From Pomacea canaliculata (taxonomy: Eukaryota > Mollusca > Gastropoda > Architaenioglossa > Ampullariidae): a DNA stretch of 64,000 nucleotides. Below the pieces are notes generated by a model. That model searched no databases, was not told where the DNA came from, and saw only the letters and a list, made by a program, of their open reading frames with translations. How positions within the stretch are numbered: position 1 is the stretch's first letter; the number at the start of each line of letters is the position of its first letter. Shown in pieces: positions 1-11,485 of this stretch. Location of the stretch: NCBI RefSeq assembly GCF_003073045.1, contig NC_037603.1:12716192-12780191 (forward strand). Reading direction: 5' to 3'. A program made the translations under genes and the position numbers.

Positions 1-3000
1 GCGGTAACCTGTGTCTGTGGAGTTGCGGTTCGTGAGAAGGACGATGTGATCAGGGTCAATGGCTGCGATCATGGCTTCTATGGCAAAAGCGTTGGGTCAC
101 CGGAAATCACCGTGGCCAGACCTTTGAGAGAAGGCACGACCATACTTCAAGCTACGGATGGATCGACGATAACAGTAATTCATCTTTAATTATGAATCTC
201 TCTTCTCTCCATCTTCTTCTTGGTCACTGATTTCTTTATGTTTTCGGCAAATTTTCAACACAATCACATCCGCGGCTTCCAAGTCCTTCTGGCTCTTATG
301 TGAAATGATTCCTTGTCAGGTTTTGGATGGATCGGGGTTCGTGCATAGAGAAGCAATTGTCTTACCCATGGCCTGGGTTAGTGTGGTTTGCATGGACTCA
401 ATGATAATAACCTAGTATTTTTGTTCTAGACCCTCTCCTAGGTGTCTCTTTTAGCTGATGTAGGTAAGACTGCGTAACCACATTCAAAATGAAACCTGGC
501 AATTTCCTTCGTTTTAAACTTTAAGTGATTCTGTCCTCTCAACCTTGTGCCAGTCAATCTACACACAACAGCCACTTTCTGTCGACCTCTTTCTTCTACC
601 TTCCTGAGGTGTTTCAAGATTTTTATTTCTTTTTGCTGGGGGGGGGGGCTGACACTGCTTCATCACATCTCAGAGATGTTTAAAGAGACCCAGCCAAACA
701 TATTTTGGGCTGTTAGAGCTTGGGCAATTACCCTTCGATTTTAACAAGTGCCATACAGTTGCGAGCATATCGTCCGTAGCTTGGTCAAAGTAGATGTCAT
801 TGTGTCACCAGTTCATTCAAAGCTAACATTTTTATCCGAAGCACCATTTACTTTCGAGAAAATATAAACACATTTTCTAAAATTTTAAACATATTCCATG
901 GAATTGTCAACATTTTGTTGCTTAGTTTGTCATGTATTTCTGTTCGACAATGATTGAATCATTCTGGAATGTAACGTTTGATACAGATGATTTCCTGTTG
1001 TCGGCAGCTGTATTTTCCATCCAGTTCTGAGATTAAAATTGCCGCATCGGCTATGTTCGGCGTCATCTCGGTCTAGACATCTCTGTTCCTGGTAGTGACT
1101 ACCTCAATGGAAGAGGCTTGTGCGGGACGTTTGACAACAACGCTAACAACGAACTAACCCACCGGTCTGGCTTTGTGGACACAATGCCTGCAGACGATGT
1201 ACCGGAGGCTTTCACTGAGTCATGGAAGTAATCACTAATGTTTTGTTGTTTTCTACGTTCAGACAGTTTTTTTTACATTTTAAAATGTGTTTCCACGTTA
1301 AAACACACTACGATTTCATGAATTTATACTTAACTTTAAAACATCATTGTAATGTAATTAATGTTTCAGGAACGATGACCGTACAAGCTTGTTCAGGATA
1401 GCACCTCAGGAAACGGGGGAGTCGTACGTGCCTAAGTACTGCAAGTGCAATGACGGTGGCACTGTGAACTGTACTTACCAGGGGGACATAAAGAAACGCA
1501 AACTACCGGTTAGCTAATATCGTTAGACATTTTTCATTTAACGTTTTCCAGTGTAACCATGCTGTTAAAATGACCCTTGGTCCAAAAAATATTTGAAATA
1601 ACGAATATTCAGTTTATATTTCCATTATTTTTCCGTTATTCATATTTCAGAATAATTATTAACTCATTGGAAAATTAATAGACAAATCACCTGCATAATA
1701 TTCTTAAATAAAACATACATCCATCATAACTTCTACATTTGCTATCGATCAATGTAATCAGCAAAGCATGAAGTGAAAAGAAAAATATATAAAGAATAAA
1801 TGGAGTATAATACTGATGAAGTAAAAATAATGAGGATCATTTAAAATATACGTATAGTGCTAAGATAATGAAAATTATGACAAAACCACGAAAAAGAAGT
1901 TGTTAACTTTTAGTAGCATTCACTGTTCTGTTGGTGACATGCACTTTTAAATATTTGCATGTGAAGTGTCCTAACTGCCCAGACGTCACTGAAAAGAGTG
2001 GTTTTACAGTAAGTACATGGCGTCCCCCAGCAGGTAAGAGATCTGCAAGTGGTAATGCATACGTCGACTCCGATGAAATACACCGTGCTTACGACCCTAA
2101 CGATTATGCAGGTAAAAGAATTTTTTTTCTGTGATTACCATCACTAAACCATAATGGTGTATATCTGTAGTGATATAGATAATGACGACAGTGACTAATG
2201 GTTGAAGAAAAATGGTCGAGAGAAACGAAGTAATTAGGAAAAAAGTCAAGATGGTCGATAAAGATGATTCACTCTGATGTTCCAGATTTCCGACACCAAA
2301 ACTTCATGGCCCCACATCGACTGCATCAAGCCAGAGTCAAGCAGAAGAACTACTGCCCACCGCCTTGAACAGTTCTCAGCTCTGGTCTCACTGTCAGACA
2401 AAACTCAGGAATTCAAGGTTGATCGAAAACTGCAAAGATCGATATTTTGGTAATTTTCACAAATACGAAAAAAGACTGTTTAACATTCAGAAGTTCATTT
2501 TACAACTCTCTTTAAAGTTTTAATCTGTATTATATATATACACACATTCATATATTGTCTGACGAAATTCAATGTTTGATAAGTAATATTTATACCTGTT
2601 ATTTTAATAGAATGAATTGTAGGAAACTAATAGAATACTTGTTCTGAATTTTATCTTCATTCTGAACGATCAGTAGCTGATTAACTTATACAGGAACGGA
2701 GGCCATCGTAGAAGCTTTCCTGACAATTTGCAAGGTGGAGCTGGCCAAGGACCCGGATAACTATGTTAGTACACCCACCGGAGAGAGTGTCGTGAAGCCG
2801 GAGATCTCTGACGACGTCTGCAACCCTATTTGCTACATCAACGGACGATGCAACAGCGGACAATGTGTCTGCAACAGAGGCTTTATCGGCGATAACTGTC
2901 AGATAAAAGATGAACCGCCTAAACTGCTCGGCATCCGAGGGTGAGGACTTGTTGATTATGATTTTAAGAAAGGGTTGTAAAGAAAAGTTAGATATAGATT

Positions 3001-5651
3001 AAGCCATCTTAAAGACTAATACCTATAACGAATATACAAGACGATTTGCAAGCAATGTAAAGAAGTATCAAATAAATAAAATAACACAAAAAACGTGATT
3101 AGTAGAAAATACGAAAGAGTAGTCCGTCACAACGCCAATCATGTAGTGAGCTTCTTGTTGGACAACAGAACGAAATCTTAGTAGATGAAAAGGTAACATG
3201 CATTACTAAAACAGATGTTTATTGTTTTGTATAAGGTCCAGCTTGTGCGATTTTAATGAACGGCCATGCAAACAAGTCTTTATCAACGCTGAAAATATTC
3301 AGAATAAGGAGACAATGGCATGCAAAATTCAAGAAATTCTGGTAAGGCTTTGTAGATTTTTAAAGCTAATTAGAACCTTCACTAGTAATATTAAAATTTA
3401 CTTGGTAATAATACAATATATGAAGATATTATTATCTTAATAATAATAATTCATACATGGTTTTGTTATATTTCTAGGACGATGGATCAGTTTCCGAAAG
3501 GGCTTCTATGGAAGAAGCTGTTTTCCTGACTCTTAACAAACTCGGCTGCTTCTTACCTGATGCTGGCATTAAAACGGGTAATTAACCTTCAACCGGCTTT
3601 TATTTAGTCTCCTGATAAATGGTTTCTGGATGTCTTGTAACACGTACGCAGGTCCCACAGTCTTGGAGCTGCGTGTGGGTCTTCCTGTTTCTATGGGCTA
3701 AAATGGAAATGAAAATACGGAACGCCTTGCCTTTCAAAACCACTTTACTGTCGCGGAAAATGTTAATTAAAAAATAAGAGGGTTAAGCTGCCTCGGTTTT
3801 TATTGGACACTCTGACATGTGTTGTCTTCACTGATTGCACTAAGAGATGTCGGAGGTACTCTTGCTGCTGGTGGTGGTCTAAGGAAGTAAGGGTGGAAGT
3901 TAAAAATCATTTATCAGAAGTTTTTATTTTCAGAGAAGTCAATCAAACGGTTTTATATTACGGCAACTATCGATGGCCACGTTCTTTTCCTATAGCAACC
4001 CACCCGTGAAGATGACTGTGTTACGACTCGTCCTGTCGAGAAACTGCACACAGAGGATGCCGGAAACTGATAGTTTATCTCCCCTTATTTTGTTTCTAAA
4101 CTATACACACGCAGCATCTTGAGTCTGTCTGCTTTGCTCTTCGCTTTCACACATTCTCAGCATCTGATTATATACCATCGGCTCCTAAGCGTATACTTTC
4201 CTTCGTCACAATTATTTCCCAATTTTTGCTCCACTCTCATTTATTTCATGTTCAACAACAAAATGAATGTAAATTGTCTTCGTAGCCATGTCTTTCATAG
4301 TTTAAAAAAATAGTAAAGCTTACCATATCTCGTTTTTATTAGAGTCAAAGTTTCTCGACTGTAGTCGATTCTAAGCGATCACTTCTGGCAACTTGTGTCT
4401 ACAGCCAAACACGTGTCTGATCAACAACTTGTGTTTCCAAGATGGAGAACTCAATGCGAAGGATAACTCGCAGATATGTACCGTTACGCTTCAGCACGAC
4501 GGATGTCTCCTTTACCTACAGTTCGAGTAGGATGACATGGCGACGATGTGGTCGTGCGCGAGTTTTTGAAGAGTGCTGTATCCACAATATTCAAACGTCA
4601 CTCTAAAATAGTACATCGCGTTGAATTTCCTCCAAGTGAACAAGTTCCAATGAACGAAAAGTTGATTAAGACATAACCTGGACCTGATGTGTTACAGCAG
4701 ACTACCCGGTCATCATGTCCGTGAACGTGACCAGGTCAGAGGACAACACCCAGTTAAGATGCGTGGTCAACGCTGATGCCTCAAAGCCCACAGCCAGCTT
4801 CCGGATGGCCTGGGGTATCGATGGTGACTGGCTTCGAGAGTTGGTCATCCCCAGTGGACATCTGGAGGCTGCCATCAGCATGTCGGACGTTAGTCACGCT
4901 CATCAGGTCTGTTCGAAATGCTGCGTGCCTTCCTGTCTGATTATAGCTTATTCTTTTTCTTACGATTATCTGTTCGTCTGCCTCTCTTTTTATCTATGTT
5001 GATGTTTTACCTTTGCCGTCTTCTGACACCAGGAATCGTTCAGCTTATCGCAATTCAGAGCAAGATTGATCTCAGATTGTTCTATTTCAATGACTTGTAC
5101 GTATTTATGCATTGGGATATAAAGTATTAGAATAAACGGATTGATTGGATGTTTGTATTGGCAGACTGATTGGCTGATTGAGTTAGTTGCTATAGGTTTA
5201 TTTGTATGTGTGTATGTGACATTTCTGGAGGAGTGAATAGCCGAGTTGGTTATTAACTTTCATTTGTAAATGATTAATTCTGTCTACGTAAGCGCATTGA
5301 ACCCAATATATCGTAGGGAAATGCATTTTATAAATGTACTGTTCTTATTATTATCAGTAGGACATTTGACATGTCACAATATGTATGCTAATATCCACAG
5401 GTGGCATGTCGTGCACGTTCAGTTTTCACTGACACCAACATTTTCAGTCCCTACACCTACAGCAACATTCTTTCTATGGGGGTGAGTTTCCAATCTTAAA
5501 ATGTTTTGTTATTTTTAGTTACATTTTCCCCTCCCTCGTTTGTACTTGTTTGTGTGTGCGTGTGAGTGTGATAGAGAGAGTGTGTGAGTGAGCGCGCCGT
5601 GAGTGACAAGGCTCTCACTGCTCTTTCTGTTTTTTTCGTCAGGGACGCTGA
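1..5651 (+). pseudogene. Decayed 3' half of a VWDE-like gene (copy A, plus strand)
   Basis: Nearly the same DNA as exons 11-23 of gene B, but decayed. Exon remnants are 1-174 (enters from outside the window), 1008-1227, 1370-1481, 1967-2111, 2286-~2452, 2674-2940, 3236-3341, 3478-3577, 3934-~4069, 4405-~4526, 4698-4906, 5401-5481 and 5643-5651. Exons 16 (EGF), 17, 18, 21 and 22 still read well. Exon 12 (VWD core) has lost one base and meets TAG at 1074-1076. Exon 15 has several single-base losses and an early TGA. Exons 19 and 20 are shifted. Donors after exons 11, 15 and 18 read GTAATT. Exon 14 keeps the ancestral 145-nt length that gene B has lost. The upstream exons lie outside the window. 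The pseudogene call rests on many independent lesions. Confidence 0.85.
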
Positions 5652-6854
5652 AACCAGACGAAAAGATGACAAAGAATGAAGTTACTTAAGTCTGATAACA
5701 GTAACTTAGAAATATTGGAATGGAAGTACCCACTACATTAGCTATAAAGTGAATATTTTTGGAAAAATACTTCTTTACATCCCACTTTGTATTTGTCTTT
5801 ATTTCACTCTGTGTCTACCCTATACAGGTGACCATACCATCCCCTGCTTAGTGGAGTAAGATACCCGACAAACTTCCCAGACATTAACTGTGATCTCTTC
5901 CCCGCTCCCACACACGCACATACACAATATATCAAAGAACAAACCAAAGAATGTAGAAAGGAACTAGAGGAACACATCCAAACATCCAATGGCAGGCACA
6001 GCGGAAAGCACACATTCAATTATAGTACAGGTAGAAGACAATACCTGAAGACAAGCGTCGCATCTAAAGACACCCAGACACAAGAGAACAAAGAGAATGC
6101 AAAGTTTCGGCACATGCTTTTCGACTTTATTGTAAAAGTGCATGATTCTCTTAAGAACTAACTAAGGAAGCTGTCACTAAATTCTTTGGACACAAACTGT
6201 ATAAATTATTTTACTTGAATGAGTTCATGGTAGTCTGACATTTATCAGTCCTTGTGAACGATCTAAAAACTGTCTTTCATGATGGTCTCACGTTCTTGCA
6301 CGAGACACTTCGTTAGCAGATTTAGCCAACATCAGCAGTCTGAAAAGATGCTTATATATATATATTTATCTTAAAACACACACATATCCATATCTATAAA
6401 ACATGAATCAGCAAAGTGAATGTGTTTGTACTCTATGCAAAAACCACACCGTTTGCTTCAAATTTTGCTGAACTTCTTTTATATAACAAAGGCTTATGTT
6501 TGGCATATATATTTTCTTCAGACCTTTGCTATTGTATTTTAAACTTATTGGTCGCCCCATACCTACGGAAAGAAAGTTACCCTCAACGCTGAGTAGATGA
6601 TGACAAGACTTCACGTGCAACAGTTCGCTGGACAATACAGGGTGTGGTAATGTCGGGTAGCTAAGGTATTTCATTATTTTATTTGACTGACACCTGGAAT
6701 ATCAACCACTGGATCCAGAAAATTTGGTTGAAGAAAAAAGAAGAGGGTTAAACACGAAAGAATGAACGAAACTAGGAAGCAAAGAAAGAAAAAGTGGAGA
6801 AATAGAAAAAAAAGGTGAGACAAAAACGAGTTTTGTTCGTTCTGTGACACTCAC
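5652..6854. other. Convergent intergenic region, copy A
   Basis: Sequence between the ends of the two copy A pseudogenes. I see no gene. The AATAAA found after the gene B stop reads AATGAA here (about 5675). A short TA-rich run lies near 6352-6365. It is homologous to 26656-27950 but lacks the CA-repeat stretch found there near 26850. Confidence 0.6.
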
Positions 6855-9171
6855 CTGAAGGGAAATAACATTGCTGATAGTGAAAGGACTAAAGATGTTA
6901 TGATCAGTGAAGTAAGACCGCGCACGGCACGCCACCTGTCGGTTAAAAAAAGACAAAACACGAGTTCAGTCTCCACTGAATAATTCAGCTGTAAGAAACA
7001 AACAAGCTGAGACACAGGTTTTTTAAAGACATGTAAAGGATTAATCTGTGGTCAGCTAAACGACAATAATTAACAGAACAATATTGCACAAAATAAGGAC
7101 GATTAATTTCTTTGAACAATCATTTGGTTTAAATCTTTTTTTACAGCAAGGTCGGTCCTAAAAGCTACTGAAAGTGCAAATGTGAACTACAACCATAAGC
7201 GAACTTGTACTGTTTATGGATAAATATAAGTATCCGTACCTACATAGATAAAACAGAAACTTACCTGGACACCATTAGGTAGATCTGACAGAGTGACACT
7301 GGCTGTCAGGTGACCTGAATCCACCTCCTGTTCCTCCCTCCACAGCCCGTCAACGCCTCAACTTAGTCGGTATCTGGCTGTAGGTGCCGTGACCTCCGAG
7401 TTGATGTCGCAGACCAGCAGAGTGTCGTTGCTAGGCGACCTGCTCAGGCTGACAGCCGTTATGACCGGGAAGTCAGCTGCAGAAGCAAAACATAGGGAAT
7501 AAGGCTACATTGTCATCGGCATCGGCATCGGAAACTACCCACCTCTGAGAACATTTCGTTGTCTTGGAAAAGTACAGGGACGTTTAAAGTTGAGAACGAG
7601 CTATGATAAATTAAAAAGACTGAAATCAAACTTTCATTCGCTCAACCACGTTATTACAGTTAACAGTAAACAGGTATAAGAATCACAGATAAATTATTTG
7701 TAATGGTAGAGACATATGGATCAACAGCCAATCATCTTTGACCAGCGACAACCATGATCCTCCCCCAATTCCTGTGCCTACCCGAGACAGGTGACAATGG
7801 AGTCCACTGTGTGGTGGAGTCGGACACCCGACAGACTTCACTGGCTTTGAATGGGTTGTGTTCACCTTCCTCATAGCACAGACTGTTTATAAGACACGCT
7901 GTGGTCTGAATGACAAACACTAGCGAGACATTAAATCGATCATTTGTTACTAAAGTATTGCATCCCTTAGATTTTACTTCTTTAAATGAAAACAATTTCA
8001 AATTTTCAAACGGCTTCATTGATTTCAAAACCGATGGCTTGATAATTTAATATTATTTGTGTTATGATGAATGGCTGTGTTTTAAGGTAATTAGGAACAG
8101 CTTGGGGTTTAAGGGTGATTAGAAATTATTTCTGTAAATGAGAAACCTAAAACGCTACAGAGGTCGGCAGAAAGTTCCGCCTTCATGACGATTTCTCCTG
8201 TGGAGGAAGTGACTTAGTTGTCGGGATCCTTGCTGAGCTCTGTTTGACATTCCTAGGTGAACGAGGCCGTGGCAGACACGACTAGGTCATAGGTGTCGCC
8301 AAACTGGTGTCACGTGCATAACACACACAATATTACAAGCAGTTAAAATGTAGGTTTTATTTTATATTATCAGTACAACAACTTTCATCGTCATATTCAT
8401 TGTCATCGTCATTGTTATTATCATCATCATCTCACCAAAACATTAGCAACACAGTCTTGCTGATAGCTGTCGACTATCTTCTGAATACTCTGACAGTGAG
8501 TCCACAGCTGTGAGCTACGCAGACCTTCCTGACATTTGACCCTTGCCTGTTCTTCCGTCATGTTGCTGGATGTCGGCCATGTTGGATTTGCAGGTTGAAA
8601 GTCTGTAACACAAAATCACCTTCACTACACTTGGAGTCCGGGAAATTGAAATAAGTAAACAAAGATATTCCAAGCATGTAATAAAGGATTTTCTGCTGGG
8701 AACTTGACTGGCAAATGATGAACATCATGAAAAGAATTGCATGACATTCTCGTTGACATTGCTGACAGTCATCTTATAAATAAAATCTGAACTCGTTATC
8801 CCACCGCCAGTTCTTTTTCTACTTTAGTTACAATTTGTGGCAAATGGATTTTCCCCAATGTTATCCCAAATTAAAATCATTAGCCCTCTTTATTTACCAT
8901 ATCTACCTGTAATTTCACTGTGCGGCAAACGGATTTTTCCCAAAGTTACCCCCAGTTATGGATCGCATACCCTCTCTAGTAATTATCGTCAGTTGACCAG
9001 CATTTGATTTTAAATGGCTGATGGTGAGAGAAGTAGTCGGGGCTCTATCGATAAATATTGTCTTTCTATGTATAGACCTACTTTTATGGTAAAACAAAAA
9101 ATTGCAAACCCCGAAGTTAACCATTCGCAGCTTGAGAGATGCCATCCTGACCTGTAAAACTGTCGGGTTCG
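6855..9171 (-). pseudogene. Decayed, truncated VWDE-like gene (copy A, minus strand)
   Basis: Copy of the 3' exons of gene C. Remnants, in transcription order, are an exon 14 stub (9171-9152), exon 15 (8602-8436, still 167 nt), the first part of exon 16 (8303 to about 8157), exon 20 (7905-7782), exon 21 (7476-7265) and exon 22 (6935-6855, still 81 nt). About 1.3 kb holding the rest of exon 16 and exons 17-19 is missing; the junction is near 8148-8156. Upstream exons 1-13 are absent because homology to gene C stops at 9171. It has no start, no VWD domain and no intact EGF module, so it cannot encode the family protein. Confidence 0.85.
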
Positions 9172-10849
9172 GAGATCTATCAGACAGGTGGAAAGAGTGC
9201 ATCTGGTCATGTCAGGAGCACCTGTGAATTCCCATCCTTCACTCTCAAGCAGCTCATTGGCTAACGGGATTCTCATCCAAAATAGATTCTTCCGTGTCCG
9301 CTGAGAGATAAACACAAATATTTCATCTTTCAAAAACATATCAAACATCATGTTTCTTTTCAGCCACCCCGACCCGGTCTGCACTCATTTTCTTCCTTCA
9401 CTCCATCTTCTTTACTGTTATTCGTTGTTTCGATAACCTTTTTTTTTTAAATTTCAGAAAGCTATTCAATCCGTGACTGTGTCGTGTCAGCGATTGTGCT
9501 GTCATCCTTGCATGCCTCCCATACTGAGCTGGCCCATCGTTAGGTGTTTCTGTCATGCTTTGTCCCCTCTTTGTCTTACGTCTTGCGCCGCGCGCGACAG
9601 CTTCCTTGATGCGTCATTTTACTTTTTCCTTTTTTACGTCATGGTAGTCGTCATCAATAGTAACACGGTGCTAGACCGGTTGCCATGACAGTCAGAAGTT
9701 TTTCATTTTGTATCACGCGATCTGCCACAAGCCGTTTTGGGTGAGTAGACCCATCTGTCGGTTCCACCCATTCTAGTCTGTAAGGCTTGGGTGGCGTGGA
9801 AGTGCAAGTGAGAGAATCTTTTTATGTTCAAAGCATAGTCCGATGTTAATTGCTAAGATTTGTTACTTTTTTAGGTTGAACGTCGTGATTGCCGGGTCGC
9901 GACGGCTTGTAGCGCGTTACCGTTTCGTTGTATGGATTTGTGTAAGATCAACATTAGAATATGAGCGAATCTATGACTATCCGAGGTCAGATTATATGTG
10001 TCGGTGTAAAATATTGTTTTAGAAATTGAGCAGTTTCGGACACGCCTGTTGATTGTAAGAATTGTTTATCTACAGGCTTATTTTTCGTTCTTCTTCACTC
10101 TTTCACACTGTTGTGTTTTTCGCTCTTCCTTCGTGTCACCGTGTTTCAATCCTTTCTTCGCATTGCTGTCCGTCATCGTGTCGAGCGTCCACCCGCACCA
10201 TCATCATCATCTCGTCGGCGAGTGAACTCGCGACCCTGCTGCACCAGTGTGCGGAAAGGCTTTCGACTGAACACCTAGAGCAGGAACCTTCGAGCAGGAG
10301 CCTTCGTGACCAGTGGCCGGCCCACAGTTAGTTTCTTTCTGAGAAAAGGCCAATCTTCCTCGCAATCTGCCATAACTAAAAATAGTAACGATTTTCAGTC
10401 GTCTTCCCCACTCATCTGCGATTAAGTAGAGGTACAAAACAGTGATAACGCAGCAGGTCTTGACTATTTTGAAATAAACTCTTTGTATAAGATGATCCTG
10501 AAGTAGGTTACTGACAGTCGGTTGGTATAACTCCTTGTAAATGATAAATTGATAGGATTTTAAGTATGTCTGCACATGTTCTTTCCTATCTTCGGCTTAT
10601 CTTAAATAAACAATCCTTTGGTCCATTTCTTAGTGACTACCAGTCTTATATATATATACACGTTGTTGTTTTAGTTTAAAATATTCGAAATGCCTCTCTT
10701 TGTCTGTTTGTAAGATTTATAGCCTGAAATGACAGCAGAAGTCTTGTGATATGCAGGGGTTGGGGCACTATTTTTTTCTCCAAATAAGCCCTTCACATTT
10801 ATATATTATAGACCTTAATTTCTCATTACTCATTGTCTTTATGATATGC

Positions 10850-10886
<37 letters not shown>

Positions 10887-11426
10887 AAAATAATATGAAT
10901 ATATATATAAAATGATGTCCGATGAAAATGACTTTATCCATCACTCTCAAATATTATCGTTCTCTTGTCGACTCTCTCATGCGTAGTGTATAAACTATGG
11001 AGGTGTATAGGTGGACTGATGTCTGGCGAGAGCAACCCTTAGCCTCTTGCAAAGTTCTCCGTTGTTAGTGTCGGGGAGCTTGTTTGTTTGTTTGTTTGTT
11101 TTTAACTCCGTGCCTACAACTTAGGATATATCACGCCGACTGTAGTAATCTTAACTTTAAAAGTTTAGAGAAAAAAACCCTTCCAAGTAATACAACCACA
11201 ACATTCTTTTTTTAAAAATGAACACAGAGCAGACTTCCAAAAGAGATGACAGAACAAAGCGCAAAGGAGAAATTTAACGAGACTTTTGATGTCAACAGTA
11301 TGATTACAGTAAATGCATATAAATAATCTTCTTAAAGAAGTGTGAGAGAACTTACTGAATTGTGTACTACTACATACGCACGCTGACCTAACTGTATTCC
11401 TCCGCCTGAAGTGGAGATAGGCTGGC
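9172..11426. other. Intergenic region upstream of gene B
   Basis: Begins at the duplication breakpoint and ends at the gene B TATA box. No coding region can be supported. It holds open frames near 9010-9384 and 10062-10331 without recognisable motifs, a GA repeat (10853-10887) and a short TTTG run near 11080-11100. Confidence 0.5.
10853..10887. repeat. GA microsatellite
   Basis: About 16 GA dinucleotides with one interruption, in the spacer upstream of gene B. No function is apparent. Confidence 0.9.
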
Positions 11427-11434
11427 TATAAATA
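11427..11434 (+). promoter_or_regulatory. TATA box of gene B
   Basis: TATAAATA lies 59 bp before the predicted ATG at 11486. A start site about 30 bp downstream would leave a short 5' leader. TATA-like sequences stand at similar distances before the starts of genes C, D and E, which supports both the box and the chosen ATG codons. Confidence 0.6.
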
Positions 11435-11485
11435 CTGACATGCTGATTAATTCTGGAACAACATGAAGTACTCACAAACAACAAA

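Larger units (their letters stand above)
1..9171. repeat. Segmental duplication, copy A
   Basis: Introns, exons and the convergent intergenic stretch match 18097-31617 base for base over long runs. Position 1 equals 18097, and the match ends at 9171/31617 inside exon 14 of the minus-strand gene. Copy A lacks the hAT element, about 1.3 kb of the minus-strand gene (after 8148) and several hundred bases around 680. Because introns are as similar as exons, the duplication is recent. Confidence 0.9.

Noticed and set aside
10062-10575. Open frames of 89 and 122 codons upstream of gene B
   Set aside because: No recognisable domain, signal or homologous partner in the window; not conserved in copy A.
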